Shown: positions 1-12,548 of the stretch, piece after piece
How the letters are laid out: each line of letters opens with the position of its first letter
Numbering within the stretch: position 1 is the first letter of the stretch
Assembly (NCBI GenBank): GCA_914767715.1
Contig: OU612065.1
Coordinates: 40,982,001 to 41,046,000 of the forward strand
DNA from: Membranipora membranacea
Lineage: Eukaryota; Bryozoa; Gymnolaemata; Cheilostomatida; Membraniporidae
Direction of reading: 5' to 3'
Length of the DNA stretch: 64,000 bases
Program-made: the position numbers and the translations under genes
Notes under the pieces: model-generated
The model's input: only the letters and a program-made list of their open reading frames with translations
The model's database searches: none
What the model was told of the DNA's origin: nothing

Positions 1-2302
1 GAGATTGTAGAAGTAGAGAGAATATGGTGAGCTGCTCTCACTCCTCTCTCTATCTCTCTCTCCCTCTCTCTGACTAGACTGTAACAGTTAGTATATAATT
101 GTAGGACACACAGAGCAAAGTTAAATCTTGTATCAGATCACTAGAGAAGATAACATCAAAGGTTACAGCTGAGAAGATCCTCTCAGAGTTTGATAATATT
201 CTGTTAGTAGAAGTACTCATCAGTTATTGTAAGATCAGATCATCTCACAAATGGTCGTCTAAAGTGATCACAGAATTACTCCAATATCTCGTACTACCCT
301 CTCAGTAAGTAAGATTGCAGTAAAGTCTGTATATTATGTCTATATAATATAAGCTCAGAGTTATGATATATAAAGTATAAGTCTGCAGGTAGTCATAACT
401 AACGTTACTGTATATAGTATCTGTACTGCGGATAGTGTCTGTCTCACAACAGCCACTCCCTATTAATTGATTATTGCTATACGACGACACGCAAAATAGA
501 AGATCTCCTCCTTTATCTGTATACAATAAATGAAACAATTATACAATTATACATATTTATTTTATTGATACATGTCCACCAAACATGAAAACTGGAGCAC
601 ATTTTATAAATCCACAGCCTACAGGAAGAGAAGAGCTCCGATATATTCTCCCTTCTCTAAGGCTTATGGAATTCAGTAATAAAATATGATCGCATTGTGT
701 TATAGTTATAACTGATCCTGATATTATTGACAGTGTACTAATAGATGTATGCGAGGCTATCACTAGACATGATGATATAAATCTTATACAGTATATGGTA
801 TATAAACAAGGAGAACTACCTGAGCAGGCTATAGTTATACTACTCAATCATGTCATCAAGTGAGTACATCCCTTTTATATCAGTGTTTGTGTACGCTTAC
901 GATATATAGAAATGTGACAACATGAGCATATCAAACTTGCCTCACTGTACAATGAGATAAGCTGGTGTATGTTGTTACCAGTGTGATATAAGGTGGTGAC
1001 TCAGGTTACCATCAGTGTCGCCTTCGTCCTATAGTAATCCTCACTGATGTATTTAATATGTGATATTACAGAGGATTATCCTCTCCTACACAAACTGATG
1101 ACGAGGATATGGATATGGACACAGTAGCTGCCGATACAGTATTAGATATACCAAATAATACTGCCTCTATTATAAATAATCTGCTAAGTAAAGACATAAC
1201 AGATGTATTCGCTACTGAAGCTATGCAAAAAATGGAGTTTGCCCAAGTACTGGTGAGCTTTGTTATGATCCACAAAGTGGTGTATGACACAAAGTGTGTT
1301 TTGTGTGTATGATCTTATCGATATAAATATAATCAAACATGTTTCTCAATTACTATTAAATTGTCATCTTGATCACAGGCTAACATTAGCGCTGCGATTA
1401 TCACAAAACTTTAAAAAGTTGAAAAATTTGAGAACCCTTTAAATTCATTACACTTATTTCCCTAGTTAGTATTTTATGTAATACGTATTATATTGTATTA
1501 CAGGTATTACTGAAGTACTTATGTAGAGTATTATGCGAGGAGGACGTTACGTCATCACTCTCCGCCGCTGTCGTTGTCTCAGATGATGATGATGATGATG
1601 TTGTGAGATGTAGTGATGTAAGTCTCAGACTTACTGAGGAACAGATCAGCAGATGGTGTGCTGTAATATTAGACTCACATTATACACAAATAATACTGTC
1701 TAATGAAGCGGAACTACTTGTCAAATTACACGATAATATCAGACAGCAGGTAATAACCGGATACACTTAGATTAGTCTTTATAATACATATACATATACA
1801 TATACATTTATAATACATATCAGTTATACATTTATAATACATATCAGTTATACAGGCTATATACTGCGGTGCTCATATGTTATTCCTTTTGAAGTATTGA
1901 ACACGTTCACTAAATTGTCATCCTTGTTTTATTTCCACTCGCTTGTTTGGCTCCTAATTGAAGCCGATTATTTGTTTCGTCAGCATGCCCACCTCAGCAT
2001 GCCCACCTCAGCATGCCCACCTCAGCATGCCCACCTCAGCATGCCCACCTCAGCATGCCCACCTCAGCATGCCCACCTCAGCATGCCCACCTCAGCATGC
2101 CCACCTCAGCATGCCCACCTCTGTTTGGTATTTACACCTCATTTTGGTATTGATAGGTTGAGTTATCTCCCCTGTTTGGTATTTATAGGTTGAGTTACAG
2201 TCGAGTATTCTCAAGCTTGGAGCTAATCTATCAGCTAAACCAGCACAGAAGAAGCCTTCTACTGGACCTTACTGTATCGAGTCTGTTACATTCTACTATT
2301 GA
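1..2302 (+). CDS. NOL11: NOL11-like nucleolar protein, 3' part only (5' end outside window)
   Basis: C-terminal exons of a protein resembling NOL11, a subunit of the early small-subunit processome (t-UTP group) needed for pre-rRNA transcription and processing in the nucleolus. Readable exons: about 104-302, 604-692, 706-846, 1071-1251, 1505-1749 and 2189-2302 with stop TGA. The best support is the C-terminus: a LLKYLCRVLC helix, then TEEQISRWCAVILDSHYTQ, SNEAELLVKLHDNI, and a final YCIESVTFYY. This follows the order of the human protein (FLKYLYFLYL, NQIMDWICLLLDANFT, PEAKRLLINLY, YSIEVLEL), recalled from family knowledge. An acidic run of Asp codons lies near 1580-1600. Bases 1-26 may be a further exon ending in a GTGAGC donor. 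Joins from 1071 onward are in phase; the joins before and after the exon at 104-302 do not match in phase, so a small exon is missed or a donor is wrong. The last intron holds a 14-bp minisatellite and a duplicated acceptor. Confidence 0.6.
1981..2120. repeat. 14-bp minisatellite, exactly 10 copies
   Basis: Unit CAGCATGCCCACCT repeated ten times without variation, inside the last intron of the NOL11-like gene. The palindromic SphI-like GCATGC core recurs in each unit. It gives open frames by chance in all three phases; these are not coding. Confidence 0.97.
2141..2200 (+). repeat. Duplicated 3' splice site before last NOL11 exon
   Basis: The stretch TTTGGTATT-[GT]ATAGGTTGAGTTA occurs twice about 34 bp apart (near 2141 and 2174). 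Each copy ends in a TAG acceptor followed by GTTGAGTTA. The second copy is the one that leads into the open frame of the final exon (start 2189). Confidence 0.7.
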
Positions 2303-2582
2303 TAAACATTATACATAATAATATAGTAACCAGGACTAAAAGGTCAATCCTTATACAATAATAATATCCTATTATACAATAACTGAACTATTAGTGAACA
2401 TTAATACATTCTAAAAAATGGAATATAGTGAATAAAATGATAACCTGGTGCATTTCCCCGATTGTTAATTGTGACCACCTTGATTGGGATATATTTTATT
2501 AAGTTTGATGTTTGAGAGGCTTACATAGATAATCACCTGTTACTCATCTATCCATCCTACCCTCTCTGCCCTCCTCCATATA

Positions 2583-2690
2583 GAGATCACATATAGAGAT
2601 CACGTATAGAGATCACGTATAGAGATCACGTATAGAGATCACGTATAGAGATCACATATAGAGATCACATATAGAGATCACGTACGGAGA
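2583..2690. repeat. 13-bp minisatellite, about 8 copies
   Basis: Unit GAGATCAC[AG]TATA in the spacer between the NOL11-like gene and the Ig gene. Nothing else is recognisable between 2303 and 2858. Confidence 0.95.
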
Positions 2691-2858
2691 GGTTATAATA
2701 TCAGTGTGTCAGTGTTTGTATAATGAGTCAGTGAGTCAATTTCAAGGTGGATTAAATATATTAATAGTCTAATTAATGGCTAATTTGTGTAAAAACACAT
2801 TTTACCTGACTAAAATTTGGTCTTCAGTTATCAAACGTTTATAAAATACGACGTGAGA

Positions 2859-5800
2859 ATGGAGGACAGCCTACTATACAGGTAAGTCAGCCTAGCATTA
2901 ATTCACTGCGAAATCTTTTTGGAAATGAAAGTTTTTCTTGTTTTGCTCTCAGATAAAACCATAATTATTAAGTCTATGGTGGATAAAACCTTATCTATAT
3001 TTTTGTTCATACATGGATTATACCCACAGTGTTCAAGGTTGCCAGATTATCCCCCCTGCTCTAACCACTTAGGCTCTAATGCACTTATCCCCACATCTAC
3101 TAAACCGCTGGGCCGTATCAAGAGCCATGCATGCAGAAAAAAATTTGAACAAGCGGATGAATATTGATATCTGCTATGTATCCTCCGACAGGTGTCTCGT
3201 ACTGTCGTTACTGGCTGTCATGTGTCACTGTCAGATTAGCATACTCATCGATCAGGGCACCACCCTCACACTCAACTGTACTAAGTCAGGCAGATACTTT
3301 ATCTGGGACGTTACTAAAGAAGCTTCAGATGTGCTCATAGTCTTGTCACAAGATTCAGTCTTAAAACTACCCGGAGCCTCTGCGAAGTACGCTGTGAGTA
3401 TTCTGTACAAGTTATGTTTGTTAAACCATCAGATTGGATAATGGATCATGGAGTCATTGTTTTCATCAGCACGTTATGTTGATCGCCCATCAAAACCTTG
3501 TTCTACTTTTTTCCCCTGAAAATTTAGAAATATTTTATTTAAAACTTAATATAAATTGTACCGACGATTTTATGCAGCAGCCAACTCTCCCAATCCGATT
3601 TACACATGAAGCAAAAATATATCCGGTCAGTTTTGCATTCAATTGTTTATGTTTCCGTGCTTATTATGAGCACCAATGTATCATATCAAGAATGGATGTA
3701 GCAGATATTTAAGCTTTGTCTACTGACCTGATATTAGGTATGAGACAGGTGTGTATTACTGTATATATATATATATATATAACATAGAGTGACACGATGA
3801 TATAACCCTGTATATATATATATATATATAACATTATCAGGTTAAGAAGGAATCGGATGCTGATAGATACTCACTTAGTATATCAGATATACAGACTACT
3901 GATGATGGATTATACGGCTGTGGCTCTTTTGTTAGTGAGGAAGAAAAAGATACATTCCATGTACAGACTATAGGTTAGTAGTCTAGGTGACTAGACTAAC
4001 TAAAGTCACTAAAATATACAGCTCTAATCCCTTATAACTTAAGATTTGTCCCCACTTTGACCGTAATGCAGTAAGCTCATTGTGGCTTGTAAGCAGAGTG
4101 GTCCTGTAATCTCAATATGTATTAAATACATCAGCTTCGTGATATAAAACCAATCCTGTTAGACAGGATCGCTCTAACTGGCTCACTGATATGTTGGTAT
4201 ATTCACAGTTGATGTTCTGTACTTATTTAGTGAAGCCTCAGGACTTAGAGATAACAGGAGACAAAGAAGGATTAGATGAAGGTACTACTGGTAAACTAAC
4301 ATGTAACGTAACATCAGTAAAACCTAAACCCATTCTCACATGGACGAAGAAAGGTTGGTCAAGTTATATCCTTTGATTTGTTGTAATATAATATCTTACA
4401 ATTGTGAGCAATTAACATTCAAGTCTGGCTGTGACACGTATCTGCTGTCAATTGAGTCATTCTGCTGTCAATCTCAGATACCTTGGTTTGAGTTCTGGGT
4501 TTCAGAATCAATGTTTTGTCACTAAAATAATTACCTTAACTCTATATTATATGTTATTTGTTATACACTATATATATAATATATATAATATATTATGTAT
4601 TATATATATTATATATTATATATATTAGGTCAGAGGGGATATCTGATCAGCAGTGACAGTTCTGATCCTAATCTCATCACAAACTCAGACGGTACATACA
4701 GTACTTTCCTTGACCTAGATATATCAGTAACTAGGTCATTAATTGGGTCAGAGTATATGTGTGAGGTCATACTTGATGGATTGAACGATTGGAATATGAG
4801 CAGACAGCATGAGATAAACATCAACAGTAAGTCATCTGTCATTTATACTTGTTTTCCAGGCACTCATTGGCTCTATAGAATACACTTTCCTGGGCATTGT
4901 AGGTGGAGCCAATGATTTTGATCTGTGAGTGAGTAGTTTCAGATTTATGTGCGTGTTATCCCCACTGCAGTTATGTCCCTCACATCTTATATTATTACTG
5001 CACCACAGAACTGTTACTTACCCTCTTTATGTTATTCAGGTTTTCCCTCCAAACCTGTAATAAGCCTGTCAGAGGATCACACTAAATTAGGGGATATATA
5101 TACAGGTACATGCTCTACTACTGGTGGTAAACCTGAGCCTTCTATTACCTGGTGAGCTTCTCATATTATGTATACTTTATCATACCCTCCCCCTCCCTGC
5201 ACAGAGACTTAGGTATATTAGCAGACAATGTCAATCTCTATAATATTGAGATATTAGTTTTATGGTAGATGGATCAGAGAAGTTGGGCAGTTATATAGAA
5301 CATGGTTTTTTTTCCAAACACTGGTTATTTTTTGATAATGTAGAGCTGATCTGATTTGTAGTAGGTTTTAGTAGTTTACCTTTACCCATAAGCACATGTT
5401 GGATAATTTTAGGTATCTGGGTCCAGCTTCAGACAGCACAAGAATACAGATTAACGGTAGCACAGTATCAGAGCTGAACACAGATAATACTTACAATGTG
5501 ACAAGTGTAGTTAAATACAAGGCAGAGAGAGAACATAACGAGTGGAGACTGAGCTGTAGTGTTACAAACAAACCTCTCATATCAGCAGGATGGGAGCCAA
5601 AATTATCCTACACTCAGCTCGATATCTGGTGTAGGTCATTTACCATTTACAAATCAACCAATAATTGATCACCAATAACCGTTTAACCTATAAATGCATG
5701 CATAAAAGATATTAAAAATTAACGCAGTACAAAAGTGCCAAAGCCACAGAGTAGATTTACACAGGAGATGATAAGTGGTTCGTAGTTGCCTCACTCACTT

Positions 5801-8800
5801 TTAGTGTATCACATCATGTGACAAGATGTGATGGTCTGAATGTGAGGACATGACATGACGATCTGTATGGAAACACATGACGTGACGGTTTGTAGTATGT
5901 GAGCCTCCTAGCTAGAATTGTTACATTTAATTTTGTTAAGTTAATATGAGCGAGAGAGAGTTTTGTGGTATTTTTCTCATGTTGTATAGTGGTCCCATGT
6001 TGTATAGTGATGTATAGTGACTTTTCGTCACACGACTCATGAGCATTTTATCGTTACAGATCGACCGATCATTGAGCTGAGTAATAATACTATCACAGTA
6101 AACGAGGACAGCTCAGTGACACTACCTTGTGATGTCACATCTAATCCACCTGCTCACACTCAGTGGTACCATAATGTACAGAGAGTGAACATCTCAGGCG
6201 CTGAATACTTATACGGTCAGTGTAACCTAGGTGTAACTTAGCTATGTAAAATGTACCATGTAACCAGCTCCTAGTGTTATACGGTCAGTGTAACTTAGGT
6301 GTAACTTAGCTTAAAGGGCAACCAAGGTTTCGCAGCAATGCATTAATGGGTAGCAAATAATGTGCTGGGCAGCATCAGCTTTGTGCATTACGCGATGCAA
6401 AACTCAAAGTAGTTGCTGACTCTAAGCTGGGCAACACTTCAGTTTAGGGGAGGTTCCAAGACTTTGCTGTAATAATTATAGAGCACATGCTAAATAATAA
6501 CAGGAACAGGAAACTGCTATGTGGTATTCTCTTTTAGCTGAGTTTGAGTACCTGATGAAAGAAATGTTTCACAAGAATTCTGGCTGAATAATCATCCGAA
6601 TTATATTTTGTCTTTTTCCCCATGCAGAAGGTGCAATCTGCTATTAATCAATGGCCATCAATGAGAAGTTGTTTGAAACCTTGGTTACCCTTTAATATCT
6701 TATTATCCGTGTAACCAGCTTCTGCTGTCAAATAAATCTGTCTCAAGTAGACGACAGTTCTGGGTAATTTCTTATCGATGATACGGACTGTTAACTTTCT
6801 CAGACTAAGACTCACTCATGTATCTCAGAGCAGGGATAGTTCTCACTGCTCTCAGGTCATTCTGGTGACAGTAAAACTAAATTGTGTTTGCCTCTACTGA
6901 TGTCAGCCTACTGAAGCTTTTAATTGATACAAAGTCCTAAGTATGGTTATAGCCCTGATTATAATACTGCAGGTACTAACAGCACACCGCGCCTGGTTAT
7001 AGCCCTGGTAGATCATTCTCATGAGGGTAAATGGCAATGTGAGGCGACTAACAGTATGGGAACCTCTCAGGGTACTATGATTACTGTGGATGTCAAACGT
7101 GAGTCTAATATACCAGCCAGTGGTAGTATATTATCTTGTGTGTGAGCTAGTGTAGAACTAGGGTTTGTAGCGTACTATTTATGAACTGTCCATCTCATGT
7201 TATAACTTCCATATCATGTGTTATCTTAATCCCTTTGACCTCACTTAGTCACATGACCTGATGAATAATAGAATTAGACAATTATGTCTCACTTAGCTCG
7301 CTAATTATTTACTAATTAGGCTCCATCATTGTATTACATTGGGTTGTCACATGAATAAAAGATTTCTCTTCGACCCTTTGCTGTCTGAATAATAATACAA
7401 TTATAGTGATTTGAGGTATGAGACTTCATTATAAAAAATCCACGTTCCAGCCCATCAAAAAACCACAGCTGTATATCGATCAAGTTTGATCTGATTTGCC
7501 TGTATTCCAGTTGTTCCTGTTCTACTGGTGAGCTGTCAACTAGAAGTCGGCAACTCCAGATACAGGTAAAATCATACCTGATCTAGGGTGCCTTTATGTT
7601 ATTGATCTAAGCCGTATCTAACTCTCAAGTTGTGGCTGTGTTTATGTTACAGATGCACCTGTATTTACTATGGGACCCTCGTATCCACTGGTAGGAGTAA
7701 GAGAAGGTCGTAACGTGACCTTGACCTGTAAGGTGAAGGCTGACCCTTATGAGCTCGATCATCTCCACTGGTACAATAACAGAGGGGATAGAATCGATCA
7801 GAACTATACAGAAAACTTCTTTGGTTAGTTGACCTTGAATCTGACCTTGTACAATAATCAGAGTATATAGACAGATAGAGCATGAGTTGTCTACCCATAC
7901 ACATATAGTATGATAGACTTATATGCACAGTCTTAATGTATTCTGATACCAGCCTCTTTTTGGTTTTAGTCGGTAACAACAATGAGTCGTTAACTTTCGT
8001 AAAGGTCGGCAGATATTACTCTGGAGAATACTACTGCTCAGCACGTAATAGTCTGGGTACAAAGACTAGTCCTAAATTAATGCTAGAAGTTCAATGTAAG
8101 TAAAAACCTGTGTCTGAGTTTATGTGGGTGTTGGGTGTTAAGAATAAAATAAAGACAGCAGCGCTCTAGTAGACAAATTTTATATGAGATTAAATTGTTG
8201 CAGAATAAGTTCAAATTTTAAAAGATTAATCTACTTATAAATTCTCTTACAGCTGCTAATTTCCTTATTCTCCCTATCTCTGTTTATTATTAACATAAAA
8301 CCAATAAGTATGAGTTGTACTATGCTCAATGTGGTGAATTTGAGTAGCGAACGAGTGGCACGAGGGGCGGGTGCCTTGACGATAGCGACTTTGCGCCGAT
8401 GAGTTGATGGAAAGCAAACCTCCCTGCACTGGTTTGGCTTAGAGTATAAGCATGAGAGTGATGGGGCGAACATTGTTGCACTGAAACAATGAAGAGTTGG
8501 CAGCCTCCCTGGTTGCGCAACAGCGTAAACACACCAATTATGTCAAACCACCGAAACTGACAAAATGCACTGAGGGATCGATGAGATTGATTGAGATGCT
8601 CAGCAACACACAGGGGTGGCTTCATGCTGCTGGGGCCGGCCATGAGGAGGTTGTACTAGAGAAGGCCTCGAAACAGCGTTTGACTCATGGTTTCTAGCTG
8701 AAGACCTGTGTGTTGTGCAGTGGTACGCGCACCACTGTATGTTGTATCTTATTACTATGTCTCTGTATCTCAGACGCTCCAGAGACTATCTCTATAGAAC

Positions 8801-11800
8801 CAGAGAGACGTATGAACTACACAGAGGGATCTAAGATGGATAATATAACATGTAAAGTAAACGGGAAACCTGATCCCACCTTTCAGTGGAGTAGAAATGG
8901 TGAGTAAAGACCATGTGACATTACACAGTCTTGGTACAAGTGTTACAACTATTGGTAAGTTTTCAGAATAAGGTACTCAAGAGTAAAGGCGATGTTGATA
9001 TTTTAATGATCAACTGTATGCTTTGGACTAAACTTAATGGTTATGAAAATGAAAAAAGAATCTATAGATAGAAAGAGACCAAAGCGTCTTATAGTTTTAT
9101 AATTCTAAGCATTTTTTGGATGAAATTGATGGATATTACATGCTATGCTATGCTATGCTATGCTATGCTATGCTATGCTATGCTATGCTATGCTATGCTA
9201 TGCTATGCTATGCTATGCTATGCTATGCTATGCTATGCTATGCTATGCTATGCTATGCTATGCTATGCTATGCTATGCTATGCTATGCTATGCTATGCTA
9301 TGCTATGCTATGCTATGCTATGCTATGCTATGCTATGCTATGCTATGCTATGCTATGCTATGCTATGCTATGCTATGCTATGCTATGCTATGCTATGCTA
9401 TGCTATGCTATGCTATGCTATGCTATGCTATGCTATGCTATGCTATGCTATGCTATGCTATGCTATGCTATGCTATGCTATGCTATGCTATGCTATGCTA
9501 TGCTATGCTATGCTATGCTATGCTATGCTATGCTATGCTATGCTATGCTATGCTATGCTATGCTATGCTATGCTATGCTATGCTATGCTATGCTATGCTA
9601 TGCTATGCTATGCTATGCTATGCTATGCTATGCTATGCTATGCTATGCTATGCTATGCTATGCTATGCTATGCTATGCTATGCTATGCTATGCTATGCTA
9701 TGCTATGCTATGCTATGCTATGCTATGCTATGCTATGCTATGCTATGCTATGCTATGCTATGCTATGCTATGCTATGCTATGCTATGCTATGCTATGCTA
9801 TGCTATGCTATGCTATGCTATGCTATGGTACGCTATGCTATAAGTTTCACCATTACAACTTAGATAGAAATTCCATTCAGCATAGCGTGTAAGAAAGCTG
9901 CATGGAGAATCAGATAATCATGTATAACGTGTAACACTGTGTATTAACAGGAGATATTTATCTGGAGGCTACTAACGACTCAGTTATATACTTTGATGAG
10001 TTAGCTAAGCCTGATTATAGAGGAGACTATGTATGCAGAGCTCAGAATTATCTTGGATCTCTCAGCAAACAGATATTTGTCAACATACTCTGTAAGTCAT
10101 CTGCTAGTATAAATAAAGACACAGCACTGTGTGACTTGTGTGACTTTCTAATACATAATAAATAGATAAAGTAGCAGTATAAGGAGATTTCACACTATAT
10201 CTGTACAGGGAAGGTATATCGAAGTGGTACAACCAGAGAGAGTAGATAGTATATACACTCTCTGCAGTATCTGGTGATGTAGTAGTGCTATCGAGCACCC
10301 TGTTATTCTTGGTTTAGTAGAGTAGTCGATAAGATGAGGATGTTTACTCATGTGAACAGTAATCCAATTAACTAAATATCGACTGTACAATAATATAAAT
10401 GTAACTGTAGATAAGCCGGAGTGTGTACAAGGACAGAAGTTAAAGTACGCAGTAAGTTTGGGTACATCTGTACTAGTAATATGTAGAGTGAGAGCTAACC
10501 CCAGATATAATACTCAGATAATCTTACAGTACGCACAGTTTGAGTATAAAACATCAGGAGAATATGACTATGAGGATGATACAGTATACTCTGCTAATGT
10601 AACACATAAAGTCAGGTAAGTACAGCAAACAAAATATACCATATATACTGTAATAAGTAATAACGAGTAACCTTCACCTATAAGTCTGCCGCCTGTTGGC
10701 CTACATATACTCTCATTACTTATCCGGATTCTGAATTTTAAGTTAATTTTCCTGGTAATGGCAAATACCAATCAAACTATCATTGTAACATTGGAAAGCT
10801 GCCAGACCGCTGAATTGAACAAGAACTTGATTTGAAGGCGATATGTCATTTTACAAATGAAATAGGACAGAAAATGCTGTTTTCATAAACACAGAGAAAA
10901 ATTGATTGCAAGAAACTTCAAATATGTGAAATGTACTCATAGAGTTATCATGTATTATATGGAATAAAAAATTGTTACATGTAATTGAATGTATTTGTTT
11001 TTAGCTCATCAGATGATTATGGAGATTATATCTGCTCCGCCTCTAACAGTCTGGGTGTAATGAAGGATCCGTGTGTTATACAAGTCGTCCCTTCATGTAA
11101 GTAAGACATGTGTTATACAAGTTGTCCCCTCCTGTAAGTAGATATGCGTTATACAAGTTGTCTCTTCATGTAAGCAGGGAGTCCCAAACTCCCTGATGTA
11201 AGTAAGACATGTGTTATACAAGTCGTCCCCTCCTGTAACTAAGACTTTTGTTATACAAGTCGTCCCCTCTAGTAAGGAAGATAACCTAGATAGAGCCAGT
11301 AAAGTGGTAACCTACAAAAGTCATCTACTCAATCACAACCCAGATTTACGCATGCATACAACCTAATATATATACAACTATATCAGTGTATAGTGCTTTC
11401 CCAGGATTGCTGTGTTGCATATAGAGTTATATGTATTATTATGTTCTATTTATGTTTTTTCTACCATATCTAATTATATTACTACAGTCTGATCTCATCA
11501 CTTTTACAGCCAGACCAGACTCCCCGTCAGCCTGTAGAGCTGGTAATGTCACAGACACTACATTCATGGTGATCTGTACAGAAGGGTTCGATGGTGGGTC
11601 AGATGTGACCTTTGACCTGCAGTTTGTGGCTGACGGAGTGTATCATTCTGTGATGAAGTCTGAGTTCTCGTATAGTAACATCACGTCACAGCAGTCCGGT
11701 ACATTATATGTGATGAGGATGTGCGCTTCTAACGAGGAGTTCCCTGAGGAGTTATCCTGCTCTATCGAGTTTAATGTGACTACTACAGGTAAACACTACA

Positions 11801-12024
11801 TATACATGCAGTTACTACTATATGTTACAGTAAGTTGAGCCTTTACTCTTTTGGCTAATCTCCATTCTTCGTTACAAAGTTATTATATATATATTACAGG
11901 TTTATCTGGTGGATTAAAGTACTGGAGACCTGCAGCACAGAGTAATGTTATACAGATATCACCTTCTTCTATCCTTATACTGACTCAGATTGTCTCAGCA
12001 CTCTACCTACTCACCTGCTGCTGA
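2859..12024 (+). CDS. GPI-anchored immunoglobulin-superfamily cell-surface protein (7 Ig + FN3-like)
   Basis: Seventeen exons join in phase to an 851-residue protein: 2859-2881, 3192-3393, 3841-3973, 4231-4353, 4629-4826, 5040-5151, 5413-5630, 6060-6215, 6973-7098, 7653-7823, 7970-8095, 8774-8899, 9951-10091, 10411-10615, 11005-11096, 11510-11788, 11900-12024. The first intron splits the signal peptide (MEDSLLYR then CLVLSLLAVMCHC). Each Ig domain is encoded by two exons: the first carries the B-strand Cys and C-strand Trp (for example LTCNVTS..LTW, ITCKVNGKPDPTFQW), the second the F-strand Cys (GKWQCEATNSMG, GEYYCSARNSLG, GDYVCRAQNYLG, GDYICSASNSLG). The seventh domain lacks a clear C-strand Trp. 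One FN3-like domain follows (exon 16). The last exon ends in a hydrophobic tail (SSILILTQIVSALYLLTCC) with no cytoplasmic residues, which indicates a GPI anchor. Most internal introns are phase 1, the usual arrangement for Ig domains. Likely a neural or epithelial adhesion/recognition receptor; the exact family is not assigned. Confidence 0.85.
3761..3832. repeat. Two (TA)n tracts in a duplicated segment
   Basis: Two runs of alternating TA (about 3762-3782 and 3811-3831), each followed by AACAT. The second one ends directly in the TTATCAG acceptor of Ig-gene exon 3, so it acts as an odd polypyrimidine-poor 3' splice-site context. Confidence 0.85.
4555..4628. repeat. AT-only low-complexity tract at a 3' splice site
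   Basis: About 70 bp of nearly pure A/T that could fold back on itself, ending in the TATATTAG acceptor of Ig-gene exon 5 at 4629. There is no polypyrimidine tract. Confidence 0.8.
6206..6311 (+). repeat. Duplicated exon end plus 5' splice site (Ig exon 8)
   Basis: TTATACGGTCAGTGTAAC and the following AGGTGTAACTTAGCT occur at 6209-6244 and again at 6277-6310. The first copy holds the real donor (exon ends 6215). The second carries the last exon bases and an identical GTCAGT donor but lies in the intron. Confidence 0.8.
6311..6695. mobile_element. MITE with TTAA target duplication (piggyBac-like ends)
   Basis: A 385-bp non-coding element in intron 8 of the Ig gene. It opens with TTAA then AGGGCAACCAAGGTTTC and closes with GAAACCTTGGTTACCCT then TTAA. 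The 17-bp terminal inverted repeats differ at one base and are flanked by TTAA on both sides, the target duplication typical of piggyBac-type transposons. No transposase frame is present, so it would be non-autonomous. Assignment to a superfamily rests on the TTAA alone. Confidence 0.75.
8330..8720. mobile_element. GC-richer interspersed repeat, degraded (related copy at 15.85 kb)
   Basis: This part of Ig intron 11 is visibly richer in G and C than its surroundings and contains broken coding-like stretches (for example 8497-8697, plus strand). Its 3' edge (about 8674-8714) matches 15847-15885: both read [QR]RLT[HR]GF-stop-LK[TA]C when translated, and share TTCTAGCTGAAG[AG]CCTGT. Two dispersed copies with a common end suggest a transposable element remnant. 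I cannot name its class. Confidence 0.4.
9140..9841. repeat. Intronic pentanucleotide (TGCTA)n array, about 137 units
   Basis: Roughly 690 bp of uninterrupted TGCTA pentamers in intron 12 of the Ig gene; the first imperfections appear only at the last few units (TATGGTACGCTATGCT). Because 5 is not a multiple of 3, all three plus frames stay open and read MLCYA repeats. These are not genes. Confidence 0.99.
11060..11280 (+). repeat. Five-copy duplication of an exon 3' end with its 5' splice site
   Basis: The end of Ig-gene exon 15 (GTGTTATACAAGTCGTCCC, donor GTAAGT at 11097) is followed by four decayed copies near 11110, 11148, 11211 and 11248. Each holds the same GTTATACAAGT[CT]GTC..TC block, and most keep a GTAAG-type donor (GTAAGT, GTAAGC, GTAACT, GTAAGG). 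Confidence 0.85.
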
Positions 12025-12548
12025 GGCTGCTGATAAACTCCTCTTATGAATATATCACTAGATTATCACTACATATTTAGGACTTACTACTATTTTATGT
12101 TATCACTAATAATTACCTCCCCTGCACATTACTTACACTCTGCTAATGATAATATACTGTCTACTATATCCGTGTTTTACCTGACACCTTATCAAGTTAT
12201 ATCAAACGGTTTTTAACTGGTTATCCACACTTCATTTAATCTTTAAATGCTACTAAAATACTAATACCTTAATAATTGTGAAATACTTACCATGTTGGCG
12301 CTCCACAAGATCTTACTGACCGATGTTAGTTTCTAAGTTATCTTCTCTTGTCTACTGCTGTGACCTCACAATGTAATGTTGTGCATTGCGCTGCAATACG
12401 ACTCCTTGTGGTACAACAAATAGTACATTAAGTTATCGTAACGACAGACCTGTATATTAATCTGTCAGCCTGTGAATGTCGAGGTGACTCGAGGTGATAT
12501 ATTATATCCCGATTCTCTGACTTGCTAAGTTTATATATATGTGACAGT

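Noticed and set aside
3079-3191. Start of the Ig gene at an upstream Met contiguous with exon 2
   Set aside because: It would give no signal peptide at the N-terminus; the spliced start at 2859 gives a standard one and a good donor/acceptor pair.
7511-7566. Possible extra exon in the Ig gene (TTCCAG acceptor, CAG/GTAAAA donor)
   Set aside because: Inserting it shifts the following Ig exon out of frame; direct joining of 7098 to 7653 gives a continuous Ig domain.
9116-9892. Long plus-strand frames encoding MLCYA repeats
   Set aside because: Produced by the (TGCTA)n array, open in all three frames, and located between two well-phased Ig exons.
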